From assembly GCA_023484645.1 (NCBI GenBank), contig JAMCZZ010000019.1:1-30019 (forward strand): a stretch of DNA of 30,019 bases. The letters are read 5' to 3'. Below the pieces are notes generated by a model. The model saw only the letters and a list, made by a program, of their open reading frames with translations. It was not told where the DNA came from and did no database searches. Numbering within the stretch: the stretch's first letter is position 1; every line of letters starts with the position of its first letter. A program made the position numbers and the translations under genes. Shown here one piece after another: positions 7,237 to 13,627 of this stretch. The DNA comes from Patescibacteria group bacterium (lineage in GTDB: Bacteria > Patescibacteria > UBA1384 > XYA2-FULL-43-10 > 1-14-0-10-43-13).

Positions 7237-7384
7237 CCAGAACTCTCTAACTAAAATCATAAAATAAAAATTTTTAATTAAGTCTCGACCTAACTTGGCT
7301 AAATCATAGCATAATATTAAAAAAAAAGCTACAAGAAAAAGTAAATTTTCTTTTCTGGGAGAGTTGATCTCTTATAAGAAAGGA

Positions 7385-7936
7385 TTATTTATTGATATAG
7401 CTATAGATCACTAATATTAGAGCTAAGTTTATAACTGGGTAAATAACTAAATTTTCAAACCAGCGGCCGGTTTTGATCCGCATTTTTTCTATAGGTGGAA
7501 TGCCAAAATGGTAGCCAAGCGGAAAAAATAAGGGCACTCCGGCTTCTGTAAACATGTCGGAAAAAATATGAGAAAAATAGCCAAGGCCGAAAGCTAGTAT
7601 TAAGTATTTTGTATCAAGTATTAAGGGACCAAAATGAATTAATCTTACTAACAGATAAAATAATCCGATAAATATTCCTGATCCAATGATTGAGTGCGAC
7701 AAATGACGATGGCCTCCAATGAAAACCGGATGGACAATTCGAGAAATAAGCGATCCGCCGGGAACTTTATGCCAAAGCTCCCCTGTCGGCGTGTCTAGGT
7801 CTGGAGCGCTTGAACCCAAAACCGTAGAAATAATTAAAACAAAAGCTAACGCCGGAGACAACTCTATTTTATAAATCAGCAAAAAAACGATTGAAGAAAA
7901 AAGAAGCCCGGTTGATAGATGAGTTTTATATGTCAT
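7385..7936 (-). CDS. YdjM/DUF457-type membrane-bound metal-dependent hydrolase
   Basis: 183-residue integral membrane protein with about five hydrophobic spans. Conserved polar motifs of the DUF457 (YdjM-like) family are visible: APDLDTP, GGHRHLSHS and YFSHIFSDMFTEAGVPLFFPL. They supply the His/Asp residues proposed to bind metal. The substrate in this family is not settled. The start is the ATG at 7936, overlapping the end of the MFS gene by 11 nt; a TTG at 7954 also opens the frame. It forms a two-gene unit with the MFS transporter. Confidence 0.8.
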   Translation of the reverse strand: MTYKTHLSTGLLFSSIVFLLIYKIELSPALAFVLIISTVLGSSAPDLDTPTGELWHKVPGGSLISRIVHPVFIGGHRHLSHSIIGSGIFIGLFYLLVRLIHFGPLILDTKYLILAFGLGYFSHIFSDMFTEAGVPLFFPLGYHFGIPPIEKMRIKTGRWFENLVIYPVINLALILVIYSYINK

Positions 7937-9146
7937 ACGGCTCGAATTTAACAATATGTTTTTCTTTGATTCTAAACATTAAAGAACCAATGATTATGAC
8001 GGCAGCAATAGTAATAAATCCTAAACTTAAATTTATATCGATCAACCGCCCAAAAATTGGTCTCATTATTATATTAAACAAGCTACCCATAAGTGAAATT
8101 ATAGAAAGAACCGTGGCACGATTATAACTCTCGATGTGACGGTTTTGATAATCGGAAAATATCGGAAGCCTAACGCCACTAAATCCGGTATGTAATATAT
8201 AAAGCACCACTGCAAAAATCGGGTTGAATATAATCCCCATTAAAAGCCAGATAAAAGCTGGAATAAATGTAACTATAAGCATTCCCTTCTCAACCCCAAA
8301 CCACTTTTCAATCTTGTGGGCAAAAACAGTTGAAGCCATCGATAATAATGAGGCGATAGAAACTGCAATGCCAAACCAAACATTCGGAACATGGGCCAAT
8401 TTAAAATATGGCTGAAAGGCGTAAACCATAACGTAAATAAACGGACCGCTGCAAATAGATAGAAGGGCTATTCTGCGCAAATCTGAATTATTTTTTAATA
8501 AAGTTAGTCCGTTTTTAAATAATGTCAAAGGTTTCTCTGGAGCGTGTTCTCTTTTTCGTCCGATTTCCGAAAGTGGCGGCTCTTTTAAGGTTGTAAGGAC
8601 AAGAAAGCTGATAATCTCACCAATAACCGATAGTTTGAAAAGAAGCAAAAAAGAACTCATATCCTGACGAACAGCTAGAAAGCCTCCGATCAGGCTGGAA
8701 ATTGCTACGGCTAGTATTCTTGCACCATTATAATATCCGAAGAATTTTTGCATCTTGCTTTCTTGGCCAAAGCTTTTTAATTCGTCATAAATAAATGCCT
8801 CCTCTGCCCCAGAATAGAAAGCGATCGCTATACCGCTTAAGAAAAATGATAATCCGTACAAATAAAAATTCGTGTCAGCCATAAAGAAGGGAATCCAAGA
8901 CAAACTAAGAATTAGAGCGCCGAAAGCGATGCTCCATTTCCTGCCGATCTTGTCGCCGAATATTCCAGTCGGTATCTCAAAAATCATTAGACCTATAAGA
9001 AGAATGGAATCCAGCCACATAATTTGAGTGAAGGATAAACCTTTTGCAGCATAAAACAAAGTTTGAATCGGAACAGCAAAATAGAGCCCGCACATAAATT
9101 CGGCTGCAATTAATTTGTATAAATTTTTGTAACTTGCTTTTACCAT
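7926..9146 (-). CDS. major facilitator superfamily transporter
   Basis: 406-residue transporter with about 12 membrane spans. The MFS loop 2-3 motif is clear: FEIPTGIFGDKIGRKW. A central cytoplasmic loop (EPPLSEIGRKREHAPEKP) separates the two six-helix halves. The substrate cannot be read from sequence. A frame opens further upstream at 9239, but its first 31 codons run through the divergent promoter. The ATG at 9146, about 30 nt downstream of the TATAAT at 9182-9177, is preferred. It is followed with overlap by the DUF457 gene. Confidence 0.88.
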   Translation of the reverse strand: MVKASYKNLYKLIAAEFMCGLYFAVPIQTLFYAAKGLSFTQIMWLDSILLIGLMIFEIPTGIFGDKIGRKWSIAFGALILSLSWIPFFMADTNFYLYGLSFFLSGIAIAFYSGAEEAFIYDELKSFGQESKMQKFFGYYNGARILAVAISSLIGGFLAVRQDMSSFLLLFKLSVIGEIISFLVLTTLKEPPLSEIGRKREHAPEKPLTLFKNGLTLLKNNSDLRRIALLSICSGPFIYVMVYAFQPYFKLAHVPNVWFGIAVSIASLLSMASTVFAHKIEKWFGVEKGMLIVTFIPAFIWLLMGIIFNPIFAVVLYILHTGFSGVRLPIFSDYQNRHIESYNRATVLSIISLMGSLFNIIMRPIFGRLIDINLSLGFITIAAVIIIGSLMFRIKEKHIVKFEPYDI

Positions 9147-9157
9147 AGCTAAAATTA

Positions 9158-9186
9158 TTGCATAAGGGTAAGAAATATTATAGCAT
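9158..9186. promoter_or_regulatory. divergent promoter pair with overlapping -10 boxes
   Basis: Plus strand: TTGCAT (9158-9163), 17 nt, TAGCAT (9181-9186), for the gene at 9233. Minus strand: TATAAT (9182-9177), for the MFS gene. The two -10 elements overlap, so the two transcripts should compete. Confidence 0.55.
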
Positions 9187-9232
9187 AACTCTATTACCGC
9201 TTCCAGAGCGGAGTTTAGAGGATGGTGTTGAG

Positions 9233-9586
9233 ATGGCAATATCCAGATTAAGAGAGAGCTTAGTCGCTTTAGGCCTACCAGATGAACTCGTCGGCAAGAG
9301 ATGTCATATCACTGCGAAGGATAGCTGTAAAAGAGTCCAGACCTTCACTGACATCCAGATCATTGGCTGTTTTTTGAGAGATAGAGACAAGTTCCAGGAA
9401 TTGGTCATTGTAGTCGAGCTACAGACCCACAAGGGCGGGATCTTTGACACGCTTCGACGCAATGTCGGACCGGACGCAGGAGGGCGAACCAGCTGGTGGA
9501 CCGATGTTCATTATCCTAAAGAAGAGCAAAGCAACCGCGGAATACGAACCGAAGGCTGGCAGATTTTGGGGCTCATGTTCAAATGA
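9233..9586 (+). CDS. hypothetical protein, first of the mini-gene array
   Basis: 117-residue soluble protein, not recognised. It does not show the receiver-like pattern of the five genes downstream. It has a hydrophobic strand pair (IQIIGCFL, ELVIVVEL) followed by a Gly/Trp-rich region (GGRTSWWTDV, EGWQILGLMF). The start is the ATG at 9233 because the upstream in-frame ATG at 9158 is inside the promoter; GAGG lies 11 nt before it. The base composition is G+C-rich compared with the MFS gene next door. It has its own promoter and an intrinsic terminator, as do the other array members. Confidence 0.6.
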   Translation: MAISRLRESLVALGLPDELVGKRCHITAKDSCKRVQTFTDIQIIGCFLRDRDKFQELVIVVELQTHKGGIFDTLRRNVGPDAGGRTSWWTDVHYPKEEQSNRGIRTEGWQILGLMFK

Positions 9587-9607
9587 GCAGACAGTCGTTC
9601 TTAAGCC

Positions 9608-9643
9608 GAAGAGGAGATCAACGACGATCACCTCTTCTTTTTT
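9608..9643 (+). terminator. intrinsic terminator
   Basis: GAAGAGGAGATC (9608-9619) pairs with GATCACCTCTTC (9626-9637) with one A/A mismatch, followed by a T-run. The next promoter begins two bases later. Confidence 0.8.
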
Positions 9644-9644
9644 A

Positions 9645-9673
9645 TTGCATAAATCGAGAAAATATTGTACTAT
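9645..9673 (+). promoter_or_regulatory. promoter of the 9717 gene
   Basis: TTGCAT (9645-9650), 17 nt, TACTAT (9668-9673), with an overlapping TATAAT at 9671-9676. The start-site region carries AGCTCTGAGGAGCAG, related to the leaders of the genes at 10614, 11392 and 11928. Confidence 0.6.
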
Positions 9674-9716
9674 AATTTAGCTCTGAGGAGCAGACCAATT
9701 CAAGGAGGATGTGAAG

Positions 9717-10046
9717 TTGCGAGTACTGATTTTAGACATTCTGGGTGGCATGATTAATGACAAAGATTTACGACCATTCAGAAGAAAAGGTGCTATCGTG
9801 CATATCACCAGATCTATAAGAGGAGCAAAGACGATCATGGCCAAAGAGTCTATTGATCTGATTCTGCTTGACTGTAGAACGCTGGATGATGAAACTGAAC
9901 GGCTCGAGTTCATTAGATCACACAAGGAAAGCTATCAGATCTTCGCTGTTTCCCCCGTCGATAGGGCTAGACGTAAATATGTCGAAGCTGGTTGCGACAT
10001 GGCAATAGTGTCCTGCCAGATAACCGACTGTTTGTCTGCGGCTTAG
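9717..10046 (+). CDS. degenerate receiver-domain-like protein
   Basis: About 109 residues covering one (beta-alpha)5 receiver-like fold. LRVLILDILGG is strand 1. SIDLILLDCRT matches strand 3, with Asp at the phospho-acceptor position. YQIFAVSPVDRARRKYVEAGCDMAIV matches the strand 4-helix 4-strand 5 region of response regulators ('DR..A..AGAD'). The acidic pair of strand 1 and the conserved Lys after strand 5 are not evident, so phosphorylation is doubtful. No output domain and no histidine kinase nearby. A GTG at 9711 opens the frame, but it lies only two bases after AAGGAGG (9702-9708); the TTG at 9717, eight bases away, is the likelier start. Confidence 0.65.
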   Translation: MRVLILDILGGMINDKDLRPFRRKGAIVHITRSIRGAKTIMAKESIDLILLDCRTLDDETERLEFIRSHKESYQIFAVSPVDRARRKYVEAGCDMAIVSCQITDCLSAA

Positions 10047-10067
10047 AGAAACGCAATTATTCTACCC

Positions 10068-10101
10068 TGAAGCAACCGATTAATCCTAAGCGGTTGCTTC
10101 A
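10068..10101. terminator. perfect 11-bp hairpin between convergent genes
   Basis: TGAAGCAACCG (10068-10078) pairs exactly with CGGTTGCTTCA (10091-10101). No T-run on either strand, so it is terminator-like rather than a canonical intrinsic terminator. Confidence 0.55.
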
Positions 10102-10118
10102 CCCCCAAAAAATAAGTG

Positions 10119-10541
10119 CTACGAATATTTATTAATCAAGAAGTTAAGATCATGGACAAGGTCCAGATTTAAGGCTTCTTTTTTTGTTATCCATTTGTAC
10201 TCTTTATGGCAGCTATTATCGATTTTCACTTTCGGCTTTTTATTTAGTCTGAGAACGAAACTATGATAGATTAAATCCTCGTGTTCATGGCGAAAGAAAA
10301 ATGTTGCCTTAAAAATTATATCTTCTCTATTTTTTAATATTCCCGTCTCTTCATACAGTTCTCTTGCCATCGCCTCAAACTTATTTTCACCGCTTTCAAC
10401 CTTACCAGCCGGCTCACCCCACTGGTTAGGAGCAATTTTGTGATCTTGCCTTAAAAGCAAAAGAATTTCTCCATTATGTTCAACCGAGCATCCGACTACT
10501 TCTATAGGATTAAAATTTTCTGGCGGTTTAGAGAGAAACAT
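10119..10541 (-). CDS. Nudix hydrolase
   Basis: 140-residue Nudix-fold pyrophosphohydrolase. The Nudix box fits GX5EX7REUXEEXGU over residues 46-68 (G46, E52, REL at 60-62, EETG at 64-67), providing the Mg-binding glutamates. VVGCSVEHNGEILLLLRQ is the usual first strand pair. The substrate (oxidised nucleotide, NDP-sugar, cap-like) cannot be assigned. It is the only minus-strand gene in the mini-gene array and is AT-rich like the rest of the chromosome, unlike the array members on either side. It is divergent from the gene at 10614 with overlapping -10 boxes. Confidence 0.92.
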   Translation of the reverse strand: MFLSKPPENFNPIEVVGCSVEHNGEILLLLRQDHKIAPNQWGEPAGKVESGENKFEAMARELYEETGILKNREDIIFKATFFFRHEHEDLIYHSFVLRLNKKPKVKIDNSCHKEYKWITKKEALNLDLVHDLNFLINKYS

Positions 10542-10550
10542 TCTTATTAA

Positions 10551-10579
10551 TTGCCTAATATTTAGAAATAGTATACCAT
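10551..10579. promoter_or_regulatory. divergent promoter pair with overlapping -10 boxes
   Basis: Plus: TTGCCT (10551-10556), 17 nt, TACCAT (10574-10579), for the 10614 gene. Minus: TATACT (10575-10570), for the Nudix gene. Same arrangement as at 9158-9186. Confidence 0.5.
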
Positions 10580-10613
10580 AACCTCGAGCTCAATTTGGAC
10601 AGGAGGAGCAGAT

Positions 10614-11099
10614 ATGAGAAAGGAACAAGCGGCACAACTGAAGGAACTTACGGAAAGCTTTGAGGGGAAAGAAGTGAGCTTGCCTTCTTTGATGAAGGAG
10701 CTTCGTGAAGGAGAGTTGACACAAAAACGAGAAATACTGAGTCGACTAAGTATACCTCAAGACAGAATCATCCTTGTCATCTCCGGTGAAAGCTGGCCGG
10801 ACGAGGAACTCTCTGATCTGTTCGCCGACAGACCAGGAGTCACTGTCCTGATGGCTCATACCATCAGAGACGCCGAGGAGATGTTCCAGAAGCAAAAGGA
10901 GAATATTGCAATCGTGTTTCTGGACGGCGATCTGGAGTCTGGATCTTGCGAAGCACAGGAGCTGGTCCAGGTCATAATTGGAGACCCGGATTTTACCGGC
11001 CAATTGGTTGGGACAGGCCTACAGCTTCCTTCAAACAGCCATCGCGTTTGCAAGAAAGATGAAATGGCTAATGTGGCCATGGAGCTGCTTCCAAAATGA
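10614..11099 (+). CDS. degenerate receiver-domain-like protein with N-terminal helices
   Basis: 161 residues. An N-terminal charged helical part (about 1-48, KELTESFEGKEV...KREILSRL) precedes a receiver-like domain. RIILVISGESWPDEEL is strand 1-helix 1. GVTVLMAHTIRDAEEMF is strand 2-helix 2. IAIVFLDGDLESG is strand 3, with Asp at the acceptor position. The acidic pair of strand 1 is replaced by SGES. No output domain. It starts at ATG 10614 with AGGAGGAG upstream. G+C-rich codons (28 of 60 bases in a hand-counted stretch, against 17 of 60 in the MFS gene). Function unknown; receiver-like fold inferred from pattern only. Confidence 0.65.
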   Translation: MRKEQAAQLKELTESFEGKEVSLPSLMKELREGELTQKREILSRLSIPQDRIILVISGESWPDEELSDLFADRPGVTVLMAHTIRDAEEMFQKQKENIAIVFLDGDLESGSCEAQELVQVIIGDPDFTGQLVGTGLQLPSNSHRVCKKDEMANVAMELLPK

Positions 11100-11123
11100 T
11101 AGGAGTTTGCTCCAACTATTCTC

Positions 11124-11156
11124 TGTGCGGTCGCTGGATCTAGCAGCGGCCGCACA
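11124..11156 (+). terminator. 13-bp hairpin downstream of the 10614 gene
   Basis: TGTGCGGTCGCTG (11124-11136) pairs with CAGCGGCCGCACA (11144-11156) with one G.U, seven-base loop, no T-run. Confidence 0.55.
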
Positions 11157-11207
11157 CATTCCTCACTTTACACAAACCAAAAAGCTATAAAATATTATAA
11201 TTCGCAA

Positions 11208-11306
11208 TAGATCTAAAGATGCTACTCTCTACTCTGGCACGGATGCACGTGGATTCCAGGGAGGGAAACCCAGGCTCCGCCGTATGTTGGCGGAGCTGGT
11301 TTTTGT
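11208..11306 (+). ncRNA. candidate small structured RNA in the 11100-11391 gap
   Basis: A gene-free stretch preceded by an AT-rich TATAAT (11196-11201). It holds several short helices (CTGG...CCAG, CACG...CGTG, GGG-AAA-CCC) and ends in a strong intrinsic terminator: CCAGGCTCCGCC (11270-11281) with GGCGGAGCTGG (11289-11299), one bulged G, then TTTTT (11300-11304). No open frame with a ribosome site is visible. I do not recognise a riboswitch or known RNA family; it could instead be remnant array DNA. Confidence 0.35.
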
Positions 11307-11325
11307 TGCCAAAATCACAGATGCG

Positions 11326-11354
11326 TTGCCTTGCGTGTAAAAATAGTGTAAAGT
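11326..11354 (+). promoter_or_regulatory. promoter of the 11392 gene
   Basis: TTGCCT (11326-11331), 17 nt ending AAAATAGTG, TAAAGT (11349-11354). The same AAAATAGTGTAA block precedes the 11928 gene. Confidence 0.65.
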
Positions 11355-11391
11355 ATCATCAAGCTCATGTCTGAGCAGGAGAGTTAAGACT

Positions 11392-11778
11392 ATGATAGTT
11401 CTAATGATTGGAAGTAGGTTAAACTACCTTAGGGGGTTGGCCGAAGCGCTTCACCTACGTGATGATAATGTAATCTTTGCGCAGACCGGATCAGAGCTAG
11501 CAAAGATTGACATTAAAGCGATTAGAGTCACATTTGTCGACCTACTATGGCTGTACAGCGACAAAAATCCTGCTAATATCGGCCTAGCAATAAGGCAGTT
11601 GCGTAAAAGCGGTTACGCAGGAACGATTGAAGCCTGTGCGAACAATCTAAACAGCAACAGCTACATCGCAAGGCTACTAGGAGGCAGTAAGATCTGGGAA
11701 GATCCCGAGGAAAGAGAATATCCCGACCTCTCTTTGGAAGAAGTTGCGGAAAAGCTAGCGCCGCTATTAGCGGCTTAA
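11392..11778 (+). CDS. degenerate receiver-domain-like protein
   Basis: 128 residues, one compact receiver-like domain. MIVLMIGSRLNYLRGLAEAL is strand 1-helix 1. NVIFAQTG is strand 2. AIRVTFVDLLWL is strand 3, with Asp at the acceptor position. LRKSGYAGTIEACANNLNSNSYIARLLGGSKIWEDPE matches strand 4 to strand 5. The signature Lys is within GGSKIW; the strand 1 acidic residues are absent (IGS). AGGAG lies ten bases before the ATG. The 3' end of the gene itself contains GCCGC-TATTA-GCGGC. Function unknown. Confidence 0.65.
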   Translation: MIVLMIGSRLNYLRGLAEALHLRDDNVIFAQTGSELAKIDIKAIRVTFVDLLWLYSDKNPANIGLAIRQLRKSGYAGTIEACANNLNSNSYIARLLGGSKIWEDPEEREYPDLSLEEVAEKLAPLLAA

Positions 11779-11805
11779 TGACGAATTTGTCATCGCCATG
11801 CCATA

Positions 11806-11842
11806 GGTTCACCTGCTGCATTGCTGGGTGGACCATTTTTTT
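11806..11842 (+). terminator. intrinsic terminator
   Basis: GGTTCACC (11806-11813) pairs with GGTGGACC (11827-11834), one G.U, followed by seven T (11836-11842). Confidence 0.8.
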
Positions 11843-11864
11843 ATTTTCCAGAATTATAGAAATA

Positions 11865-11893
11865 TTGTCTTATCGGGCAAAATAGTGTAATCT
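11865..11893 (+). promoter_or_regulatory. promoter of the 11928 gene
   Basis: TTGTCT (11865-11870), 17-nt spacer ending AAAATAGTG, TAATCT (11888-11893), then CCTCGAGCTC and GTCTGAGCA, near-identical to the 11392 leader. Confidence 0.65.
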
Positions 11894-11927
11894 ATCCTCG
11901 AGCTCGCGTCTGAGCATGGAGGGAATT

Positions 11928-12470
11928 ATGCAAAGAAGAATTCTGATCATTGGATCAAGCCTCTTATATTCAAAGATTTTCGGGTCTCCATCCAAGAACG
12001 TCAGGGTAGGGATTATCGGCAACAAAGAGAGGCTTCTTCACCTATCACGCCGCATGCCCAATGTCTACGGCACAATTGTCATTAGCGGGTGGCTCAACAA
12101 AGATTCGATAGAAGAGGATATTGTAGTAAATATTCTCCATGACCCCCACTGCCCAATCATTGGCACCGATGATAGAGAGTCAGTGCGTGAGCACCTAATG
12201 AGGTTGGGCTGCCACGCGGTTTACTCGAAATTAGAAATAGCCGAGCAGAGCTATAGCATCTTGGAGCTTTGGTGCAATCTCCTCAAGAGGTCGCAGAAGG
12301 AACCGGGGGAGCTCTGCCGGATCGTGACAGAAAAGGCAGCACAACTCCAGATCACCTTTGTCGGCGCCCTGGATACAATTTCGGATGAAATCGAGGAGGA
12401 CAAAATAACCCGCGACAACGAGATAATCCTCGCAGCCTCTCTGAGGAGCGGCTACAATGAATACTCCTAA
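11928..12470 (+). CDS. receiver-like protein with C-terminal extension
   Basis: 180 residues. The first ~120 follow the same strand/helix order as its neighbours: RRILIIGSSLL (strand 1), VRVGIIGNKERLLHL (strand 2), VYGTIVISGWL (strand 3, without an acceptor Asp), CPIIGTDDRESVREHLMRLGCHAVYSKLE (strand 4-helix 4-strand 5, with the Lys retained). A ~60-residue helical acidic tail follows (EPGELCRIVTEKAAQLQITF...SDEIEEDKITRD). The frame opens at ATG 11916, but GGAGG (11918-11922) lies between that ATG and the ATG at 11928, making the second the true start. Function unknown. Confidence 0.65.
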   Translation: MQRRILIIGSSLLYSKIFGSPSKNVRVGIIGNKERLLHLSRRMPNVYGTIVISGWLNKDSIEEDIVVNILHDPHCPIIGTDDRESVREHLMRLGCHAVYSKLEIAEQSYSILELWCNLLKRSQKEPGELCRIVTEKAAQLQITFVGALDTISDEIEEDKITRDNEIILAASLRSGYNEYS

Positions 12471-12484
12471 GCACATGAATTCAG

Positions 12485-12519
12485 CCGTCTGGGCACCCCC
12501 GCCCAGACGGGCGTTTTTT
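12485..12519 (+). terminator. strong intrinsic terminator
   Basis: CCGTCTGGGC (12485-12494) pairs perfectly with GCCCAGACGG (12501-12510), followed by GCG and six T. Confidence 0.9.
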
Positions 12520-12520
12520 A

Positions 12521-12549
12521 TTTACAGGACAATCAAATTGTGATATTGT
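12521..12549 (+). promoter_or_regulatory. promoter of the 12576 gene
   Basis: TTTACA (12521-12526), 17 nt, TATTGT (12544-12549), beginning one base after the preceding terminator. It overlaps a GTG at 12540 that opens the reading frame, excluding that codon as start. Confidence 0.55.
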
Positions 12550-12575
12550 ACACACACGGTTCATGGAGCCGACAA

Positions 12576-13004
12576 ATGGGAGCATATTGCCAAATGGGAA
12601 GCGAACAAAAACGTATCAAGAAAGTTGTGGTCATCGGCACCCTTTCACAATGGCGAGATTCGATCATGAACCTGGTGGAAGGATTGGGAGAGTTTGAGGA
12701 GATCACAACAACCGACTTCAGCAAGAGAGAAGAGTTCTACAAAAAGATGGACGATTACGATTTTGTTAACCTGGTCATACTCACTACCTGCGATACTCCT
12801 GGAGATATGAATATCCATGAGTTTTTCATCACCGTGAACAACAAATGGCCAGATACTTACCTTATCGTGATCCACTGCTGTGGCACCGCCCTGCCTCGAA
12901 GAGAGCTACCTCAAAATGCCCAGAGGGTAACGACTGGGCAGAACCTCGAAGACATAATCCGCAACATGCTGGGATTAGACGGACAACCAAAATCTACTCG
13001 CTAG
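12576..13004 (+). CDS. receiver-like protein, last of the array
   Basis: 142 residues from ATG 12576, chosen because GGAG lies seven bases upstream and the earlier GTG overlaps the promoter. An in-frame ATG follows six codons later. KRIKKVVVIGTLSQWRDSIMNLVE looks like strand 1-helix 1. EEITTTDF is strand 2. YDFVNLVILTTCDTPGDMNI is strand 3 and loop. DTYLIVIHCCG is strand 4. A Gln/Arg-rich tail follows. The acceptor Asp is replaced (LVILTTCD). It is the most divergent of the five receiver-like proteins and the assignment rests on overall pattern. Function unknown. Confidence 0.6.
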   Translation: MGAYCQMGSEQKRIKKVVVIGTLSQWRDSIMNLVEGLGEFEEITTTDFSKREEFYKKMDDYDFVNLVILTTCDTPGDMNIHEFFITVNNKWPDTYLIVIHCCGTALPRRELPQNAQRVTTGQNLEDIIRNMLGLDGQPKSTR

Positions 13005-13026
13005 GAATTCCTCGCATTTCAAATCG

Positions 13027-13052
13027 GGCGGGCGCGTTCACTCGCGTCCGCC
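13027..13052. terminator. G+C-rich hairpin between convergent genes
   Basis: GGCGGGCGCG (13027-13036) pairs with CGCGTCCGCC (13043-13052), one G.U, six-base loop, no T-run. It separates the array from the convergent nrd operon. Confidence 0.55.
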
Positions 13053-13066
13053 TCCCCCACAAATAT

Positions 13067-13627
13067 TTAAATCGTAATATTCTTCAAACCAGCAAAAAGT
13101 TTCTTCCAACCTTCATATATGGGAAAAAGCGTTTTTTGTATTTCAGGAAAAATGCTTAGATCAGTGTAATCTTTCTCTATCCTCTCTACAATAGAATCTA
13201 CGCTTTTGCCATAATTTAAAAGAAACATATACAACGTTCCAGTAAAATGGCTGGCACAATCTATTGCAACCATCAGCTTGGCCTCCAAAGTCTCTGGCAT
13301 CACATCTTTATTTCTGTGAGACCGAATGCAATGCAAAATATTTTTCTTCAATTCTTCATCAATACTATTGCCCAGAAATTCATCAGCTATCCCCTCTGAC
13401 TTAATGGCATGATCAATAATTTTTTCGCCCATAAAATAGCCGATGTCGTGAAGCCAAACCGAAACCAGAAGCACTTCTCTATTTGCCTCTGGATATTTCT
13501 TAAGAATTCTCTCCGCCCACTTCTCTGCTTCAAAAACATGATCTTTGACGCTTACCTTATCGTCCAGCACCTTGCTTAAAAAGTATTCTTTTGATTTTTG
13601 AATGATATTTTCGTTTGGCATCATCAT
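13067..13627 (-). CDS. HD-domain phosphohydrolase
   Basis: 186-residue HD-superfamily protein. The metal-binding set is visible: His30, the His60-Asp61 pair in VWLHDIGYF, HCIRSH further on, and Asp in MVAIDCASH. This family hydrolyses phosphate esters or nucleotides; the substrate is not readable here. It is the last gene of the nrdD operon. Its ATG overlaps the TGA of the PIN-like gene (ATGA), indicating translational coupling. Three Met codons in a row begin the frame, with AGGA eight bases before the first. Association with dNTP synthesis genes makes a nucleotide substrate attractive, but this is inference. Confidence 0.85.
   Translation of the reverse strand: MMMPNENIIQKSKEYFLSKVLDDKVSVKDHVFEAEKWAERILKKYPEANREVLLVSVWLHDIGYFMGEKIIDHAIKSEGIADEFLGNSIDEELKKNILHCIRSHRNKDVMPETLEAKLMVAIDCASHFTGTLYMFLLNYGKSVDSIVERIEKDYTDLSIFPEIQKTLFPIYEGWKKLFAGLKNITI

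Noticed and set aside
10068..10101. Classical intrinsic terminator
   Set aside because: The stem is perfect but neither strand has a T-run after it; kept only as terminator-like.
12540..12575. GTG at 12540 as the start of the last array gene
   Set aside because: It lies between the -35 and -10 boxes of the gene's own promoter.
9233..13004. The array as an integron gene-cassette array
   Set aside because: The hairpins after the genes are simple terminators or palindromes without attC-like RYYYAAC/GTTRRRY ends, each gene has its own promoter, and no tyrosine integrase is in the window.
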